Shown piece after piece: positions 11,849 through 24,738 of a stretch of DNA of 64,000 bases. The stretch is from contig JABYQQ010000006.1 of NCBI GenBank assembly GCA_022605405.1, positions 1,364,001 to 1,428,000 on the forward strand, written 5' to 3'. Every line of letters starts with the position of its first letter. The first letter of the stretch is position 1. The translations under genes and the position numbers were made by a program. Origin of the DNA: Earliella scabrosa. Lineage: Eukaryota > Basidiomycota > Agaricomycetes > Polyporales > Polyporaceae. Below the pieces are notes generated by a model. The model saw only the letters and a list, made by a program, of their open reading frames with translations, searched no databases and had not been told where the DNA came from.

Positions 11849-13686
11849 GCCGTCGAGCGGTTCCTTCGCTGGCCGAGGGCGGGTCCTTTTTGAGCTTTTG
11901 AGCTCGAGTGTTTTGCATCGATCCTGGTCCCGTCCCCTGGCACGGCTGGATATACTTCCCCCCTTCGCCTTCGACTTCGACTTGTACAGCGCCCCGTCGA
12001 GCGCGCGGTACATAGGACGGGCTCCGTTTCTTCTACCCATCCACCTACTCATCCACCCACCTCGCCACCGCATACCCCCACCGCATAATTCCCCAACACC
12101 CGCACACCCGCAAGCACAGCAAAAGGCGCACGCCTCTCTCTCTACCGCAAGTCTCGGTCCCGCACATCGCATCGCATCTCCTCGCGTCGCATCTGAATCT
12201 CCCTCGCTCTCGACTCTCGCTCTCTCTCTTGCTTCCGTTTACGCAACCTCGCAGTCTGGACGGCGGTTACATTACGTTCTCGCGATGATAATGATTGGGT
12301 GATGCATGTTGGAGGCGCGGGTCCGGTCTCGGGCCCGCGCGGTTTGGTTCGGGTTGGCGTTCGTCGTTGTTTATTCTTTTTTACTTGGCAGGCCGCCCTG
12401 GGGTGAGGGTGCAGGTGGGGGTGGTGTTGCTAATAGTCCGCGGTACATTACGCATGCGCACGTAGTCTTTGCAGGTGGGGGGAGGCGGCACTTAGTAGTA
12501 TAATAGGTAGTTGGTAGTAGGTAGTATCTTTTCGGTCACAAAGTCGCGGCAGGTAGTCTCGCGCAGCTGTAGAAATCTAAAAGAACCCGCATTCTTGCAT
12601 CTCTCTAGTCTCTCTGCAGTGCCTTGGCAAGGGTGTGCTGTGTACTGATGCGTAGCAGGTACTCTCAGAACCGGGAGGTCGCGCTTACGGTGAAATTAGC
12701 GGTTCCTTTGAGACCGCTATGGTATCGCGCAGGCCCCGTGACAACCCACAACTTAGTGCACCACCACAACGCTCCAGCAGAACGCGCTAACCCGCTTTGC
12801 GAACAAAGTTTTGAGTTGGAGGCCACCTGAGAGCATGCAGACTCAGAGTTCGGATCCACCTCGGCGCTTGCATCCTGCCTAATCCGATCATCCAACAAAG
12901 AGACTGCCGTCTTTGGCTCGCTCAAGCTTGTGCGCCTTCTCACACTGGTCTCAGCCTCTCAGGTTCTGGGGCACGCTCGTGGATCTCTCTGCGAGGATGC
13001 TTACTGGCACCGGGTAAGTGTGCGTGCTCTCCTGTACGAGGTACTGGTGCCGGGGCCCGCCGGATGTTGCCAACCGCACCGTGACGACCGTACGTGGTCT
13101 TTCGAATGCCTCCTCTGGTCTCCGGATCCCCCTCAGGCTTCTCCTGCCCATCGCCCATCGCTCCTTCCTGGATTCCTCCGATCGCGCACCTCGCAATCGC
13201 CGCAGGAACCCCGCTCCTGCTGAGCTTGCATTCAGTCCGGCGGCTCAAACGTCCGTGCGCCCCGCGAGTCTTTCCTCCACGGTCATCGATTCATCAGTAC
13301 TCAGTATACTGCAGACTTCAGAGTGTTCGTGCGTGCCTTGCATCTTCGCTGCTTCGAGGCCCGGCGGGCGGCGGCCGCGCGCACGTCATTGGCCTCCGTC
13401 GCGCGGCTTCGACTCTTCGAGTTCGATCCTGCGTCCCGGCGTGTCTCTATCCGCTCGCAGCGAAAGTGAACTCTGAAAATTTTCAAGATGCGTTCTGACG
13501 TAGCACGTTCCAAGTCGGAGGCGGGTGCAGAAGGCGGATATTGGAGCCTGGGCGTGCGCCTGGCCACTACATGCGCGCGCGGTGGGCGGACGCGGGTGCA
13601 CTCGAGCACTCCTGCCAGTCACCAGACCGAAGTACTAAGTATCCTGGACGTCTGCGTAGTTTGGGCTGGGCGGAGAGGGAACGAGG
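11849..13686. other. Intergenic, 3' of P450
   Basis: 3' UTR-like and spacer sequence. CT-rich tracts at about 12130-12230. Frames at 12.9-13.5 kb show one intron-like GTAAGT but no motif and do not join convincingly, so no gene is called. Confidence 0.45.
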
Positions 13687-14118
13687 ATGTTGGAGGGGCG
13701 TTTGAGAGGGTACCGGAATGTCGACGTCATCCTGGATCGGACCAGTCTGCGCTCTGTCGCCCTTCGGGAGCGTGGCTTCGGCCGGGATACGAGGAGGTAT
13801 GTAAGTCATCATGGCATTGACATTGGTTCGCCACGGCCCCGCTAACATCTCTAATGACGCTAGAGAGGCGGAAAGCTGGGAACGTCCAGGAACGTCCATG
13901 TCAACGTCCCCACTGGCATCAGCTTGAATGAGTGTGGTAAGCTCAGTGAGTATCGTAAAGGTGGAATATATGGGTTACCCGACATTCCAGTCAATTACGA
14001 GCGTGAGCCGGCGATCAACTGCTCCCGCCGATTCTCCCATGGCCGGCGGGTCCCGTCTGCGTGCGCCGTGTCAAGAATGTCAACAGCGCGGGGAGGATAC
14101 CAACAGCACGGTAAGTAA
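13687..14118 (+). CDS. Low-confidence hypothetical two-exon gene at the symmetry axis
   Basis: Not recognised. A frame from ATG 13687 runs to a GTATGT donor at 13797. After an intron with a good branch-like GCTAACATC and a TAG acceptor at 13861-13863, it stays open to TAA at 14118, giving about 120 residues. The product is basic and polar (RGYRNVDVILDRTSLRS in exon 1, NVHVNVPTGISLNECG in exon 2) with no known domain, signal peptide or membrane helix. The intron signals are the only support. Alternative donors exist (GTAAGC at 13936 and GTAAGT at 14112), so the 3' structure may differ. It lies at the midpoint of the inverted duplication. Confidence 0.25.
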
Positions 14119-16448
14119 TGTATGGGCTGATCATGAATGCACGAGCTGCCAGCGACAGACGGGACGCGGTTCCCATGGATCGCTGAACCGGCTTGGGGTC
14201 GTATCATACGCGCTGTGTATTGTGGATTCACCTGGCCAAGGTCAGTTGGATCATAGACCACTTTACTAGATCGCGACCTCACCCGTCCGCTTCAGCCTGT
14301 CAAGCACGGCTCAGCACTCAGCCTTGAATATTCAAAGTCGGCCCTCACGACGCGACATACATTACTGATGCAATACTGCCCTCCGCGGCTCACCAGGGCC
14401 GGTTTCGTGATTCAAGATGAGAACGGCGCGGCCTGCCGGGGCTCGTCCGGGTGCGCACTCTGAGTAGTACTCAAATCTGAACTCCATGACAAATCGCAAG
14501 TCCGAACGGCGTGGTTCCATCGCAGCGGAGACTGCTGGCAATATTGGTGACAGTGACACCAGTCACCAATCAGACAGATCCGCCCTCGCAAGTTGAAGTC
14601 GAACGTTGAACATCGGTAGACAACCGCTAGTCTGACAGGCTCTGCAACTTACCGCGATACATATTGCAGCGGCTCGCGGTCGCGAACGTTGACGGACACG
14701 CTAAGCGTTGTCCTCCCCGTCCGGGACGGAGACGGCAGCCGAACGGACTAGGCATACGTACGTAGGACGCACGCTTGGCAGGAATACTTACCGTGTGGAT
14801 ATGTTTGTACAGACGCTGCATCCAGCTTCCAGCGTGCAATCTTCCTGCTGCGCGAGCCTGGGCTCGAAGCTCGCTTCGACTGTGTATATGTGAGCATCTC
14901 GCAATGCGCATGCCAGCGGAAACTACGCGAAGACGGACCTGACGGAGCAGCGCGCGCATATCATTTCTTTACCTCACACAGACTTTCAGGAATTTGTCCG
15001 ACTTCGTGCCCTCCTTCCTCCGAGTCTGATGCATGATCATGATGATGCCTTGAGGCGCGTGCTGTGCTGGCACCCGTAGCCGACGCCCGAGGGTCTGGGT
15101 GATGGTACTTTATCAGAACGTTCAACCTAATACATTAGCACATACATTCAGAGACATTCAGTGCGCACCCCGGCCGTCCGATCGGTGTGGGATTGGCCCT
15201 TGGGTGTGGGCGTTTGAGGAATTTGGAGTCTTGGCCTTTGGGCGCCGCGCATGTAAGTGAGACCATGAGTGACGACAGGCGAAGATTTGAAGAGATACAT
15301 ATGACAAATGGCCTCTGTGCGAGATTCAACGTGTGCACACTTGCCACGCGACCACAGACTCGAAGCGGGAAGTTTGAGGGAAGTTTGCTGATGGGGACGT
15401 GGGACGAAGCCTTAGGCCTTAGCCCGGAGGCGGAGGGAACTGGACGCTGGACAGGGCGTTATTCCGCCTCATAGAGTACTTCCACGCGCGGACGGAGGTG
15501 ACCGGCTTCTCCAGATTCGCCCGTGCAGAAGCTCTCATCCGAGTCGGCAGCAGAGAGCGAATGTATGCGTGTCAAACCAATTTGCTGCCGACCAGCCGGC
15601 TGGACGGCTGGAAAGAAGAGCTGCGGAGGCGGGGAGGACAGGCGAACGAATCAACGAGAGGACGAACATAGAATGGGTGCTGGTGCTGAGGGGGAACCGG
15701 GAAACGCGCATCTCGGGGAGCACGAAGGCGTCCTCGCGAGCGCCGAGTGCTGAGTGCTGAGTTCTGGAAGTTACCTCCAGTTGCCCTTCGTGGCATCCGC
15801 TGCAGCGCTGATTGCGCGAACCGCGCTGTGCGTTCGCGAGCGGCGAGAGACACGCGCCGGAGGCCAAGAGTCGAGTCCACTCGGCGCGCAGACTCCAGAG
15901 AACTCTGAGAAGCAGAGACGGAGAGACCCGCGGCCAGGGTCGGGCACGTTAATCGTCCCGCGCACCGTCGACGAGCGTCGGAGCGGGATGATGCGCGCCC
16001 GTCGGCGGGCGGCACCGTCGGTTCGGGCTGTTGGATGTTCGCCGTTCACCGTTCGTCGGGGTGTGCGCACTGCGAGCGGCGAGTCGTATGCGCATCGTCA
16101 TGAACGATAACGACGTGCGTCGTAGACAGTCCCGGTCCCGTCGTCGTCGTCGCTGACCGCTGGCCTGGAGCGGGCCCGGCACAGACATGTGCCATGGATC
16201 TTCGAGAACTCGGGAGTCGGCAGCGAGCGTTCTCGCGGTAGGGCCGACGAGCGTTCGTCGCTGGAGGAGCATATCCTGCTCTGATTGCCGCGGCATCGCG
16301 GACTATGGAGACGGTGCGCGCCTTCGCGCTTCAGGAATGTACGCACAGAACGTCCAAGCGGGCGTAGCACTGGCAATTAGAAGCTCGTGCGCGGAACAGC
16401 GGGCCTGTGTGAGACGCGCGATGTACATACATACATTGAATACCGGGC
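14119..16448. other. Intergenic, nothing recognised
   Basis: GC-rich spacer with overlapping frames on both strands, no motif and no convincing splice structure. The region mirroring the P450 (about 15.6-18.4 kb) begins here and shows no P450 heme or I-helix motif. Confidence 0.45.
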
Positions 16449-16951
16449 TCACTGTTGCCCCGACTCCGGGTGACGGCAGGCGTAGGTAGGGTGCGGTGCC
16501 TGGCACAATGGACTTTATGGGCGGTCGGGAGTCGGTTGTGGGTTGTGGGGCGAGACTCGGGTTGCTGTACTTACTGGGACGGACGATGAGCATTGAGAGC
16601 TGCTGTCAAACTGCGTCCCGTCAGCGGGCAACGGCGGGACGGGCACGAGATATGAGCAATGAATAAGTAAGTAGTAGTACTCACGGATAGGCGGGCTCGG
16701 ATGGAGTACGTCGGGGTCCGGTCCGGGTACAGCGACCCCGCGGCGGTGAGGGTGCGGGTTCGAGAGCTCGCGAATCTTCGAGCGGGCGCAGTGGGCCCCG
16801 AGCTTCCGATCGACGACGAGGCAACGACGGACGGTGGAGGAGGGATGTCCCGGACAGCCCAAGTAGTCCCGCCGGCGGACGTCCTCTGCACCTCCTCAGG
16901 CTCAGGCTCGGCACTCCACACGATGTCCTCCACGACCGTCAACGACTCCAT
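16449..16951 (-). CDS. Low-confidence hypothetical three-exon Ser/Pro-rich protein
   Basis: Not recognised. From ATG 16951 on the minus strand, exon 1 (16951-16685) encodes an acidic start (MESLTVVEDIVWSAEPEPEE) and then a Ser/Pro/Thr-rich stretch, ending exactly at a GTGAGT donor. A 36-nt exon (16610-16575) follows between a CAG acceptor and a GTAAGT donor. A final exon (16499-16449) ends in TGA. All joins keep phase, giving about 117 residues. No hydrophobic segment is visible. Support rests on three canonical splice sites in a row; no domain or promoter element is recognised, and the small middle exon makes the model uncertain. Confidence 0.25.
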
Positions 16952-19878
16952 ACGACGTGTGGACGGGCTAACGCAACGACGTTCAAAAGGTACAACGGGA
17001 CGGGCCCGCGGCGCAACCCACGTCAGCGGAGGAGCCGCGCTCAGCAGCTGGTAACAACGAGACAGCGTCAGCCTGCATCCCGTAAGTGAGTGGCCCGCAG
17101 ACGTCGGCGGAGAATGCGACAACGAGCGCGTCCGTCCAATCCGTCCGCATAGAGTCCAATTCTGGAGAGGCGCGCGGGTGTGCGCGCATCAGCCCCGCCT
17201 GCCCGCCTGCATACGCGGCGACGTCGTGTGCTGCGCTGCGTACGTGGGTGGGTTGGCCCCGCCCCGCACGAACCCCCGTCTCCACGCCAGCGACGTCTCA
17301 GACGCAGGCGTTGGCAGACGCACTCCCTGGACTGTCAATGAATGGGATGCGGGGGAATCCACTTCGAGCTTCACCCGTGACCCACGTGCGCAGCCAGACG
17401 GCGGACGACGCGATACACTCGCGCCCACAACCTGTCGCTGCGCTGCCATGCCTGTCGTCGCGTGCGCGTGTCATTGTCAACGGTGGGCCGTGGGCGACAG
17501 CCGTGGGACCCAGCCACCTCACCCCGCCGCGACTCTTCCAGCCTCCCAGCTGCCAGCTTCCAGGCTGTGGGCCCGGCGGCGGGGCGAGCGCAGGGTCGAC
17601 GGGTCGGCGATGGCGGGGGGCTGGACCTCGACTGTATTCATTGACGATGCCTGTGGTCCGCCGAGGCCCGAGGCCCGACGGTCGACGCGCTCCACGCACG
17701 CGCGACGGCTCGGGCTAGCCGCGAAGGACAAAATCAATGTTGCTGCGACGCGCGACCCTGCGGGAGAAGACGTCGACGCGACGCGCATTGACAGGGTCGG
17801 CCGTGTCTTCGTCTGATCTGGATTCATGGATTCTAGTTGCTGGTCCGCGAGGTGGGAAGCCTGGGGGTCTGGTACGCCTCGCTATGGCAAGAGACGGCGA
17901 CCACGGGCTAGAAGCGCGTCAGCCCTGCCGCGTGGGGGGGGGGGCCTCCCCGAGGGCGACGCGTACTGAATCCGTACGGGGAAGGCGCGCTGCCCGACTG
18001 CTCCCCGAGCGCCGTGTCCCCCAGGTCGATGGACGACCGCGAGCACGTCCATTCCTCGTCCTCGCTCCTCGTTTGCGTCAGTAGTCGTCAGCGGGATCCG
18101 GAGCTCCATATGCATCCATACTGAGCACCACAGGAGCAGGTCTGGGAAATGACGCGCTTCTTTGCTGCTTTGGGCGACGCTGAATCCTGGGGATAGCCAT
18201 TAGGCTAGGCACCGCCCGCCGCGCGGGACACCCTGGAAAATTTGCAGAATCGACGGAGGGTGGGTGTGCTTCGCGGGTTCGATGCAGGGCTCGCCGTGGC
18301 TGCTGCGCGCCCATAATGCGTATGCGCGTTACCGGTCAGGGTGCAGTGCTCAGAACTGGAGTTCCCCAACAGATTCAGAGCCTGCGTCCCTTCGTCGGTG
18401 GGTCACGGGAGGACGCGGGTACTGTAGGAGGCGGGGCGGACGGGCGTAAGACGGGGCGATAATCAGAAGTTGGGAAGACCCCTGCATTGACTGGGGTCGA
18501 CTGGTCCTCGGAGCACCCGTCGTGCGGGAACACTGAGGAAGAAGTGGGGATGGCTTGGTGCTGGGAGACGCTATGCGCGGGCGGCGACGCGGTGTTGGTT
18601 GAGGGAGATAGTACTGAGTGAGTGCTCCCCGAGGGATATACCGCGGGGCTTGGTCGAGCTGCGATGGCTGCTTGTCATGGCCCCATCTACGCCTGGGACG
18701 AGACTCAATGTCATTGTCACTGTCGTCGAAGGTGGCGCACTCAGCTGCGCGGTGTTCGCGATTTGCTCTACCCAGAAAGGAAAACCCCACAGCTTACGTA
18801 CGCAAGCCCCGATCGACTGCCGCGGACGTCCGCTGGCACATCGATCGTCCGTCCACTTCTTTGAGCTGTCGTCGCGCAAGAAAGAAGAGCTCGTCGTTTC
18901 TCCTCGTCCGAAATGCGCAAGGATGTGACGAACCCGCGTCGAGGAACGCTCCCAGTGTCTGTTCGAATCGAAGGAGGCGAGTCCGAGACTGGCAGCGGAC
19001 GCTCCTCGCCCCGGACCGGCCGTGGAGCGCTTCCCTTCACGACGCACAAGTCGCGCAAATTGAACCTTCGCGCGCGCAGAAGTCGGGCGGGTGCCCGGAC
19101 AGGCCGCTGCGAGAAGGCCCCGGACGACAGATACTGGACGCAGACAGGGCCCTGAAAGCGACCAGAAGACGCACGGGCGGCGACCAGGACGCGAGCTCGA
19201 GCACCGTGAGCGCGCCCCCCATTGACCCATTCTGGCCGCAGCCCTGTGACGTCTGCCTCTTCTTTTCGCAGGAGTGATTTCCGCCCGCTCCATGCGTTCG
19301 GGTGGCCGCCGAATGCGGGCAGGCCACTGCCTGGACGGCGTGGATCCTCCAGGCGAGCGGGCGACGGGCGAAGACGAGAACCAGGGCTCGGCAAGGTGAG
19401 GTGGAGCGCAAAGAAGGACGGAGGGGCAGAGAGGGACTGGGACGAGGCCCGCGCCCCGCTCTCTGCGCACGGCGCACGCGCACGCTGGGCTCTGATCTTA
19501 CTCGGGACACGCGCACCTCCTGCTCGATTGGGCCCAAAGTCCGCGCGTCCGAGCGAGGAAGGGCGATTCGCGTGCCCCACCGCACAGAGGCACGCCCCGT
19601 CGCCCCTCCGAAGCTGCAAACTCGCTGCCCGTCCGCTCAGATGCCTCATATATCCCCCTCCCTTCCTCCCTCCCCGTCCATTCCTCTTGTTCGTTTTCCT
19701 CCGCGCCCACCACGCACGCCTCCTCCCGTCGTCTCTCCTCTCCGCCGACGCCTCACCCGCCGCCCCACCGCTCTCTCAGGTAGGTCTGGTGTCCATTCTT
19801 CTCTCTTGATGTCCGCGGCCTGCTCACGCTCGGCGTCCCTCGCGAATCCCAGTCCGACGCCACCGCCAGCCGCCAGCC
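16952..19878. other. Intergenic, GC-rich spacer
   Basis: Very GC-rich sequence with long chance frames on both strands, including a G-run near 17935-17943. A CT-rich leader at about 19650-19870 directly precedes the 7-helix gene B and is probably its promoter region. Confidence 0.45.
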
Positions 19879-21648
19879 ATGGTTCAGTGGCAGTCCCCCT
19901 CCGAGATCGCCAAGGACGGCGGTACGTGTTTCTCTTGCTCATCCACTCGTTCGTCTATCTGACTTGTCATGTCCGTTGTAGAGGCGTTCAACAAGTTCAT
20001 GCACACGCTTCTTGGCCTGTACCTGTACGTGTCCGACTTCGTCTTACGTTGTGTTTATCCTGATAATCGTCTCGTCGTGCGCTAGGTGGGAGTTCTTCAC
20101 CTCCTTCTCCTTCGATTGGCAGTACCTGAGCGGTAAGAGGAAGTTCAAGTGGCCTTTGGTGCGTTCTCGTCGCGTCGCTTTGGCGTTGATTAGTCCTAAC
20201 ACCCCCTTCGCAGATCTTCTACTTCTCGGGTCGATACTTCCTCCTCTTCGCCCTCATCGGAATGTACGTGTTTTTTTTGCCTTGACGGCTTCATGCGTCT
20301 AGATAGCTGACTGTATGCGTCTTACCTAGTGCCATCGCCCTCAACGTGACTGAGTACGCGATGCAGGTTGTGACGTCTGTATCTTTCCTGACGAACAGGT
20401 TCGCAGGCCGGTCAACTGTCAAGCGCTGTACACTTACAACCAAATCTTCGGTAACGCCACCATCGGTCTTGCGAGCATCAACCTCTCGCTGAGGACGTAA
20501 GTCCTCCGCATCATCTTTTGCTATTCGATCGCTTTGCTCAACCGTCCGCGCGATTGTTAGCATGGCTGTCTGGTCTCAAGCGTGGTTTGTTGTCTACCCG
20601 CTCGTCGTCATCATCTTCGGTCACTGGTCCCTCCTTCTCCATGGTACGACGTTCGTTTGATTTCGTATTTGAGCTATCTGGACTGAATAACAATACCAGG
20701 CATTTTGCTCACGGCGTCCTGGATCCCGGGTCAAGGTTGCGCTATCACCAACACCAGCAACACGATCCTTGCCGCGACCTTCATTTACACCATGTGCTTC
20801 GACTTCCTCGTTTTACTTCTTACCGCATTCAAGTTGGGCATCACCAGCCAGAACACTCGCAAGGATCGCTCGAGGATAGTCCGCTTGATCTTCGACGACG
20901 GGCTGATCTTCTTTATGGTGGCGTGAGTACTTTCCGTCGATCAATCCTCGTGGGGTGAACACTGAGCAACACCTGATCGCTAGGTTCTGTGCGAACCTGA
21001 TCGCGACGGTGAGTTGAAGCTTTGCTTGTGAATCAATCATCGCTTGAGCTCAAGTCCTTTACAGACCTTTATGCTATTGAACCTCAACGCCGTCATGTCG
21101 ATCATTGCCAACGTTCCGGCTGCGGTCGCATCGACGGTACGTCCGACGTTGTTCTTCGGGTGACTGTTCGTGGCTCATCATCGTGGCAGATCGTCGCCTG
21201 TCGTATCGTTCGTAGGCTGACGAACTACACCTCCGATGGTCCTGAGGTGTTTGGGTCAGTGGTATCCCCGACATTTCCTTCCTGTCTGACTCTCCTCTAA
21301 CGTTTTGACTATCCTGCAGCTCGACACATGCATCGACTTTGGCTTTCAGGAGTGCCCGGTTCACCAACAACCGGGATATCTACTCGGTCAGCGAGAAGCC
21401 GGACACGTTGCAGGTCCAGGTGAGATTCCTGATGCAATGCTCTGTGAGTTCCGTGGCTTACCAAACGTTATGTGCGGTAGGTTCAGATGGAGACATTCAA
21501 GGCTGCTCCGGGAGAAGACTCTCCGGCGGATTCGTCGTACACCCACTACGACCCCGAGGGTCGTGCGATCAAGCGCGGTCAGACGGAGACGTTCTGTGAC
21601 ATCGAGGCGTCGCCGATCGAGTACCAGCGTCCCGGCGGGCTGGAGTAG
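19879..21648 (+). CDS. Seven-helix membrane protein, copy B
   Basis: Paralogue of the gene at 5931-7594. ATG 19879 begins MVQWQSPSEIAKDG. Exons joined across short introns encode LYLWEFFTSFSFDW, IFYFSGRYFLLFALIG, the shared NCQALYTYNQIFG block with its conserved Cys, ATIGLASINLSLRT, a helix with WFVVYPLVVIIFGHW, and NTSNTILAATFIYTMCFDF. The tail is acidic and polar, with TAG at 21646-21648. All joins keep frame, so the gene looks intact. Order and direction mirror copy A about the axis near 13.7 kb. The family is widespread in Agaricomycetes and uncharacterised; the hydrophobic core suggests several transmembrane helices with a cytoplasmic C-terminus. Confidence 0.85.
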
Positions 21649-23641
21649 AGCTAGCGGAGGTAGCTCCTCCTGACCGTCTTTCTTGATTTGCGACCGCCTG
21701 TATACCTGACACAGAACCGGCGTCGTTCCTCTCTCGCACAACCTTGCTATCGCCGCTCCTTCCATTTCTATACATCTTGGTCGGGGTTCTCGGCGCCCCT
21801 CTCCGCGCGCACTTGGTGCGTTGGACGCGTCGATGGGTGGTGTGGCGGGCGGTGAGAAGGGTGTGGGTGTGACGTGTTCCACCCCCCTTCATCTCCGCGC
21901 CGCTTGCCCACATGGACATGGACAGCGCGCTCCCCGTTGTCTTCCCTTGCTCGTGCACTGTACTTCGATGTCGTGCATCTGTCTTCGGAGGTCTGGGGTT
22001 CCGCTATCGCTCTCGTGTTCGCTTTGCATTACTTTACTGTAGATATAGGCATTCCGCATCATCGTCGTCGCATCGTTCCCTTGCATCTCCATGCGCTCAC
22101 GCTCGCTCGTTCGCTGTCGTATGTCGTTCGTTGTTATGGTCACATGTCGCTTTCCATGTACTTAAAGAAGTTTCAACCCGCGCAGAATGTATTATCATTG
22201 TTGTCGTCATCGTACAACGGAGGAGGCGTGTGCGTGTGTGAGTGCGTCCAATTGTCTGTCCCTGAGATCGTCAGGGGTTCAGCCATTGCATGACATATGT
22301 GAGTACTGGACTCGGCGCGTATGTTGTCTGCGTCATTCGGAAGTCTGATCTGCAGTACTCAGCACTCGGAGGGAGTTTGAGGGGTTCTCTCGCCCCCGCT
22401 GCGGCGATGAATTGGGCTGCAAACAGTATGTTTGTCCCTCGTGCGCGGTTGCGCGCGAACATCATACATACTGCGGATGTGCGCGCTGGGGTGTATCCGA
22501 CTGTCCGACTTCGCGCGTCGACGGGGAGAGTGCTGGACCCTGGTGTCCTTCCTGAAGCTGAGGCCTGAGCGTGCGCGCTATAGGCCAGAGCGAAGCTGGG
22601 TTCTTTTCCTCGCTCAGCTTCTCTTGAGTGTTCTCTTCTCCGCTCTTCACGCGCACGCCATCATCGCGATCCGCTGACCACCTTCGTCTTCGTCTTCGTC
22701 TTCCCTGGGTGGAGTCCTGCGTCCCCGCGGACTTGAGGTTCGGACGGATGGCAAGTGCGAGCGCGGGTGGACGTAGCAAGCTTCAGACCTCAGGCCTCAG
22801 GGTCTGAGCCTCAGGGGTCCACGCGCGAGCGCGAATGGTTGGTGGTGGTGATACTGAGAGTGAGAGGGCGCTGGCGGGCGGGCGTTGGGAGGCCGGGCTG
22901 GCACTAGTCAAGTACTCAAGGGCTCAAGACTCAAGGGCTCAAGGGTCCAGCTGGCGATTTGCGGTGGGCGCAGGGCGCGAAGGCTGCGGGGGGATGGCAG
23001 AGTAGGCAGGCGTCAGGCGTTGGATGTCGGGCTTGGGTGAGTAGGGTATTTGGGGGGCTCGGGGGCCGGGTATGTTCAATAGAGAAGCGATCGGCAGGGG
23101 GGCACTGCGGTTGAAGCTTGTAGCACGAGGCACACCGAGTGCGGAGGCCGGAGTCCAGTGGGTGCATGCGTGCGCGAGCAAGAAGGGCGATGAAACGTAT
23201 AGCCGACTGGATAGCAGAAGGACTGCTGGAGCCTGGGAGGAGGTGAGGGAGGTCGGTGCCTGTCTGCTGTGTGCGTAGTAGGGACGCCGGACGCCGGACG
23301 GGGGATCGACGCCGCCGTGCATCCTCCAAGCTCCTAGGCTATCGGACAGCGCGCGCCAGCAAGACGAGGGCTTGCGAGATGAAAGTGGGACCGGTCGACG
23401 CGCGACTCCGAGTCGGGCGTTCAACTGGGATACAGAGCCTGAACGTTGAACATCGAACATCGGAAGGCTATTCCCGCCGGTCGCCTGGAGGCGGTCCTCG
23501 CCCACGGCTGACAGTATGAGCCGAGCAAGGACGACGTTGAGGACTTGAAGGATGGGAGACGCAGCGTGGGGTGAAGCTTTGAAGCTCAAGCTCGGGAGGG
23601 TGGCTGTCGAGGAAGCTCAGCGCGAGCTGGCGGGCCCTCGC
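21649..23641. other. Intergenic between 7-helix B and a weak candidate gene
   Basis: 3' flank and GC-rich spacer. Short TCAAG/CTCAAG-rich repeats occur at about 22905-22950 (phrases such as ACTCAAGGGCTCAAG). No gene is supported. Confidence 0.4.
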
Positions 23642-23944
23642 TCAGGCTCTTTCCTGCGTGGTCGGCCGCGGCGCAAGGGTGGAGGATGTGCCTCCCCGTA
23701 CGGCAGTGCCCGAGTAGCGGCGACGGACGGCCATGACGCGTGGTGGGCGGAAGTGTGCTTCGTACATACCCGAGTCCGTTGTACCTGTCGACGGCGCGCT
23801 GTCTCGGGGAGCGTTGGAAGCGTTGGAAGCAGATCGAGAGCCTGAGCGGGAACGCGGCGAAGTCTGAGGGCTGAGATCTGAGACGAGACATGGAACCTGG
23901 GGACGGTCGGGGTGAGAACAAAGGGAATGGATCGGTTGGGCCAT
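23642..23944 (-). CDS. Low-confidence hypothetical 100-aa protein
   Basis: Not recognised. A frame from ATG 23944 (minus) to TGA at 23642 encodes about 100 polar residues, rich in Ser and Arg at first (SPRSRSGSRSASNASNAP) and then more mixed (YEAHFRPPRVMAVRRRYSG). No signal peptide, helix or known motif. A CAG/GT pair inside could alternatively mark introns. Listed because its residue mix looks more protein-like than the surrounding chance frames; it may still be spurious. Confidence 0.2.
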   Translation of the reverse strand: MAQPIHSLCSHPDRPQVPCLVSDLSPQTSPRSRSGSRSASNASNAPRDSAPSTGTTDSGMYEAHFRPPRVMAVRRRYSGTAVRGGTSSTLAPRPTTQERA

Positions 23945-24738
23945 GGTGCGATTCTTCGGGGAGGAGAAGAGATTCAGAAGGAGACGGGAGAACTTGGAAG
24001 GAGGAGGGGAAGGAAGGAAGAACGTACATGAGCTGGCATCCTTGGACACGCATCATCACGCCCTGACCACGTTCCCGCGCGCCGGGAATAGGACATGGAC
24101 ACGGACTCGGAGTTGGGAGACGACGACGGAAGGAGATGCGGCTTTGTGCCTGAAATGGAAGGTGGTGTGGATGAGCGTGTGTGCGGTGCTGTAGTGACTG
24201 AAGCCAGTCGCCCGGATCCCGGAGTAATGCTCGATAGTAAGTAATCAGTTACTGAATATCTCGCTCTTGAAAGTGGGTGGGCAGGCGGGACACCTTGACA
24301 AATCGCTGGGGACGCACCTAGTACTATGAAGCACTAAGGAATGCAGTGCTGAGACGGTGCGCATTCAGATCTTCAGAGGTGAAGTAGGAGCTCTGATATT
24401 AAGACTGTTCTGTAGGACACCGCCGTTAGCTGTTGAGGAACGCGGTCCGCTTTTGGACGTTGATCAAACCATCAGACTGAGGACGAGGTATGCGATAACC
24501 TCGAAGTCCTACAGCTGCCAGTGATTTCGATATTCCGCGGTATTGATCCACTCGCGAATACCTTTTGAATGAGGTCGTATCATCCCTCGCAATAGATGAT
24601 CTAGGTAACGAGATAACATTGCGCTCACAGTTCCCTAAGCACATGAAATCTCGTCACTGGTGAGGGCGGGGTCGAAGTGCATCCGGCCAAGAGGCTCGGG
24701 CCGGGGGTCGATCAACGACGCCTCCATTGAACTGTCAG

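Noticed and set aside
18350..19650. Several long minus-strand frames upstream of the seven-helix gene B
   Set aside because: GC-rich, mutually overlapping, lack ATG starts or consistent splice sites; one tempting frame begins only at GTG.
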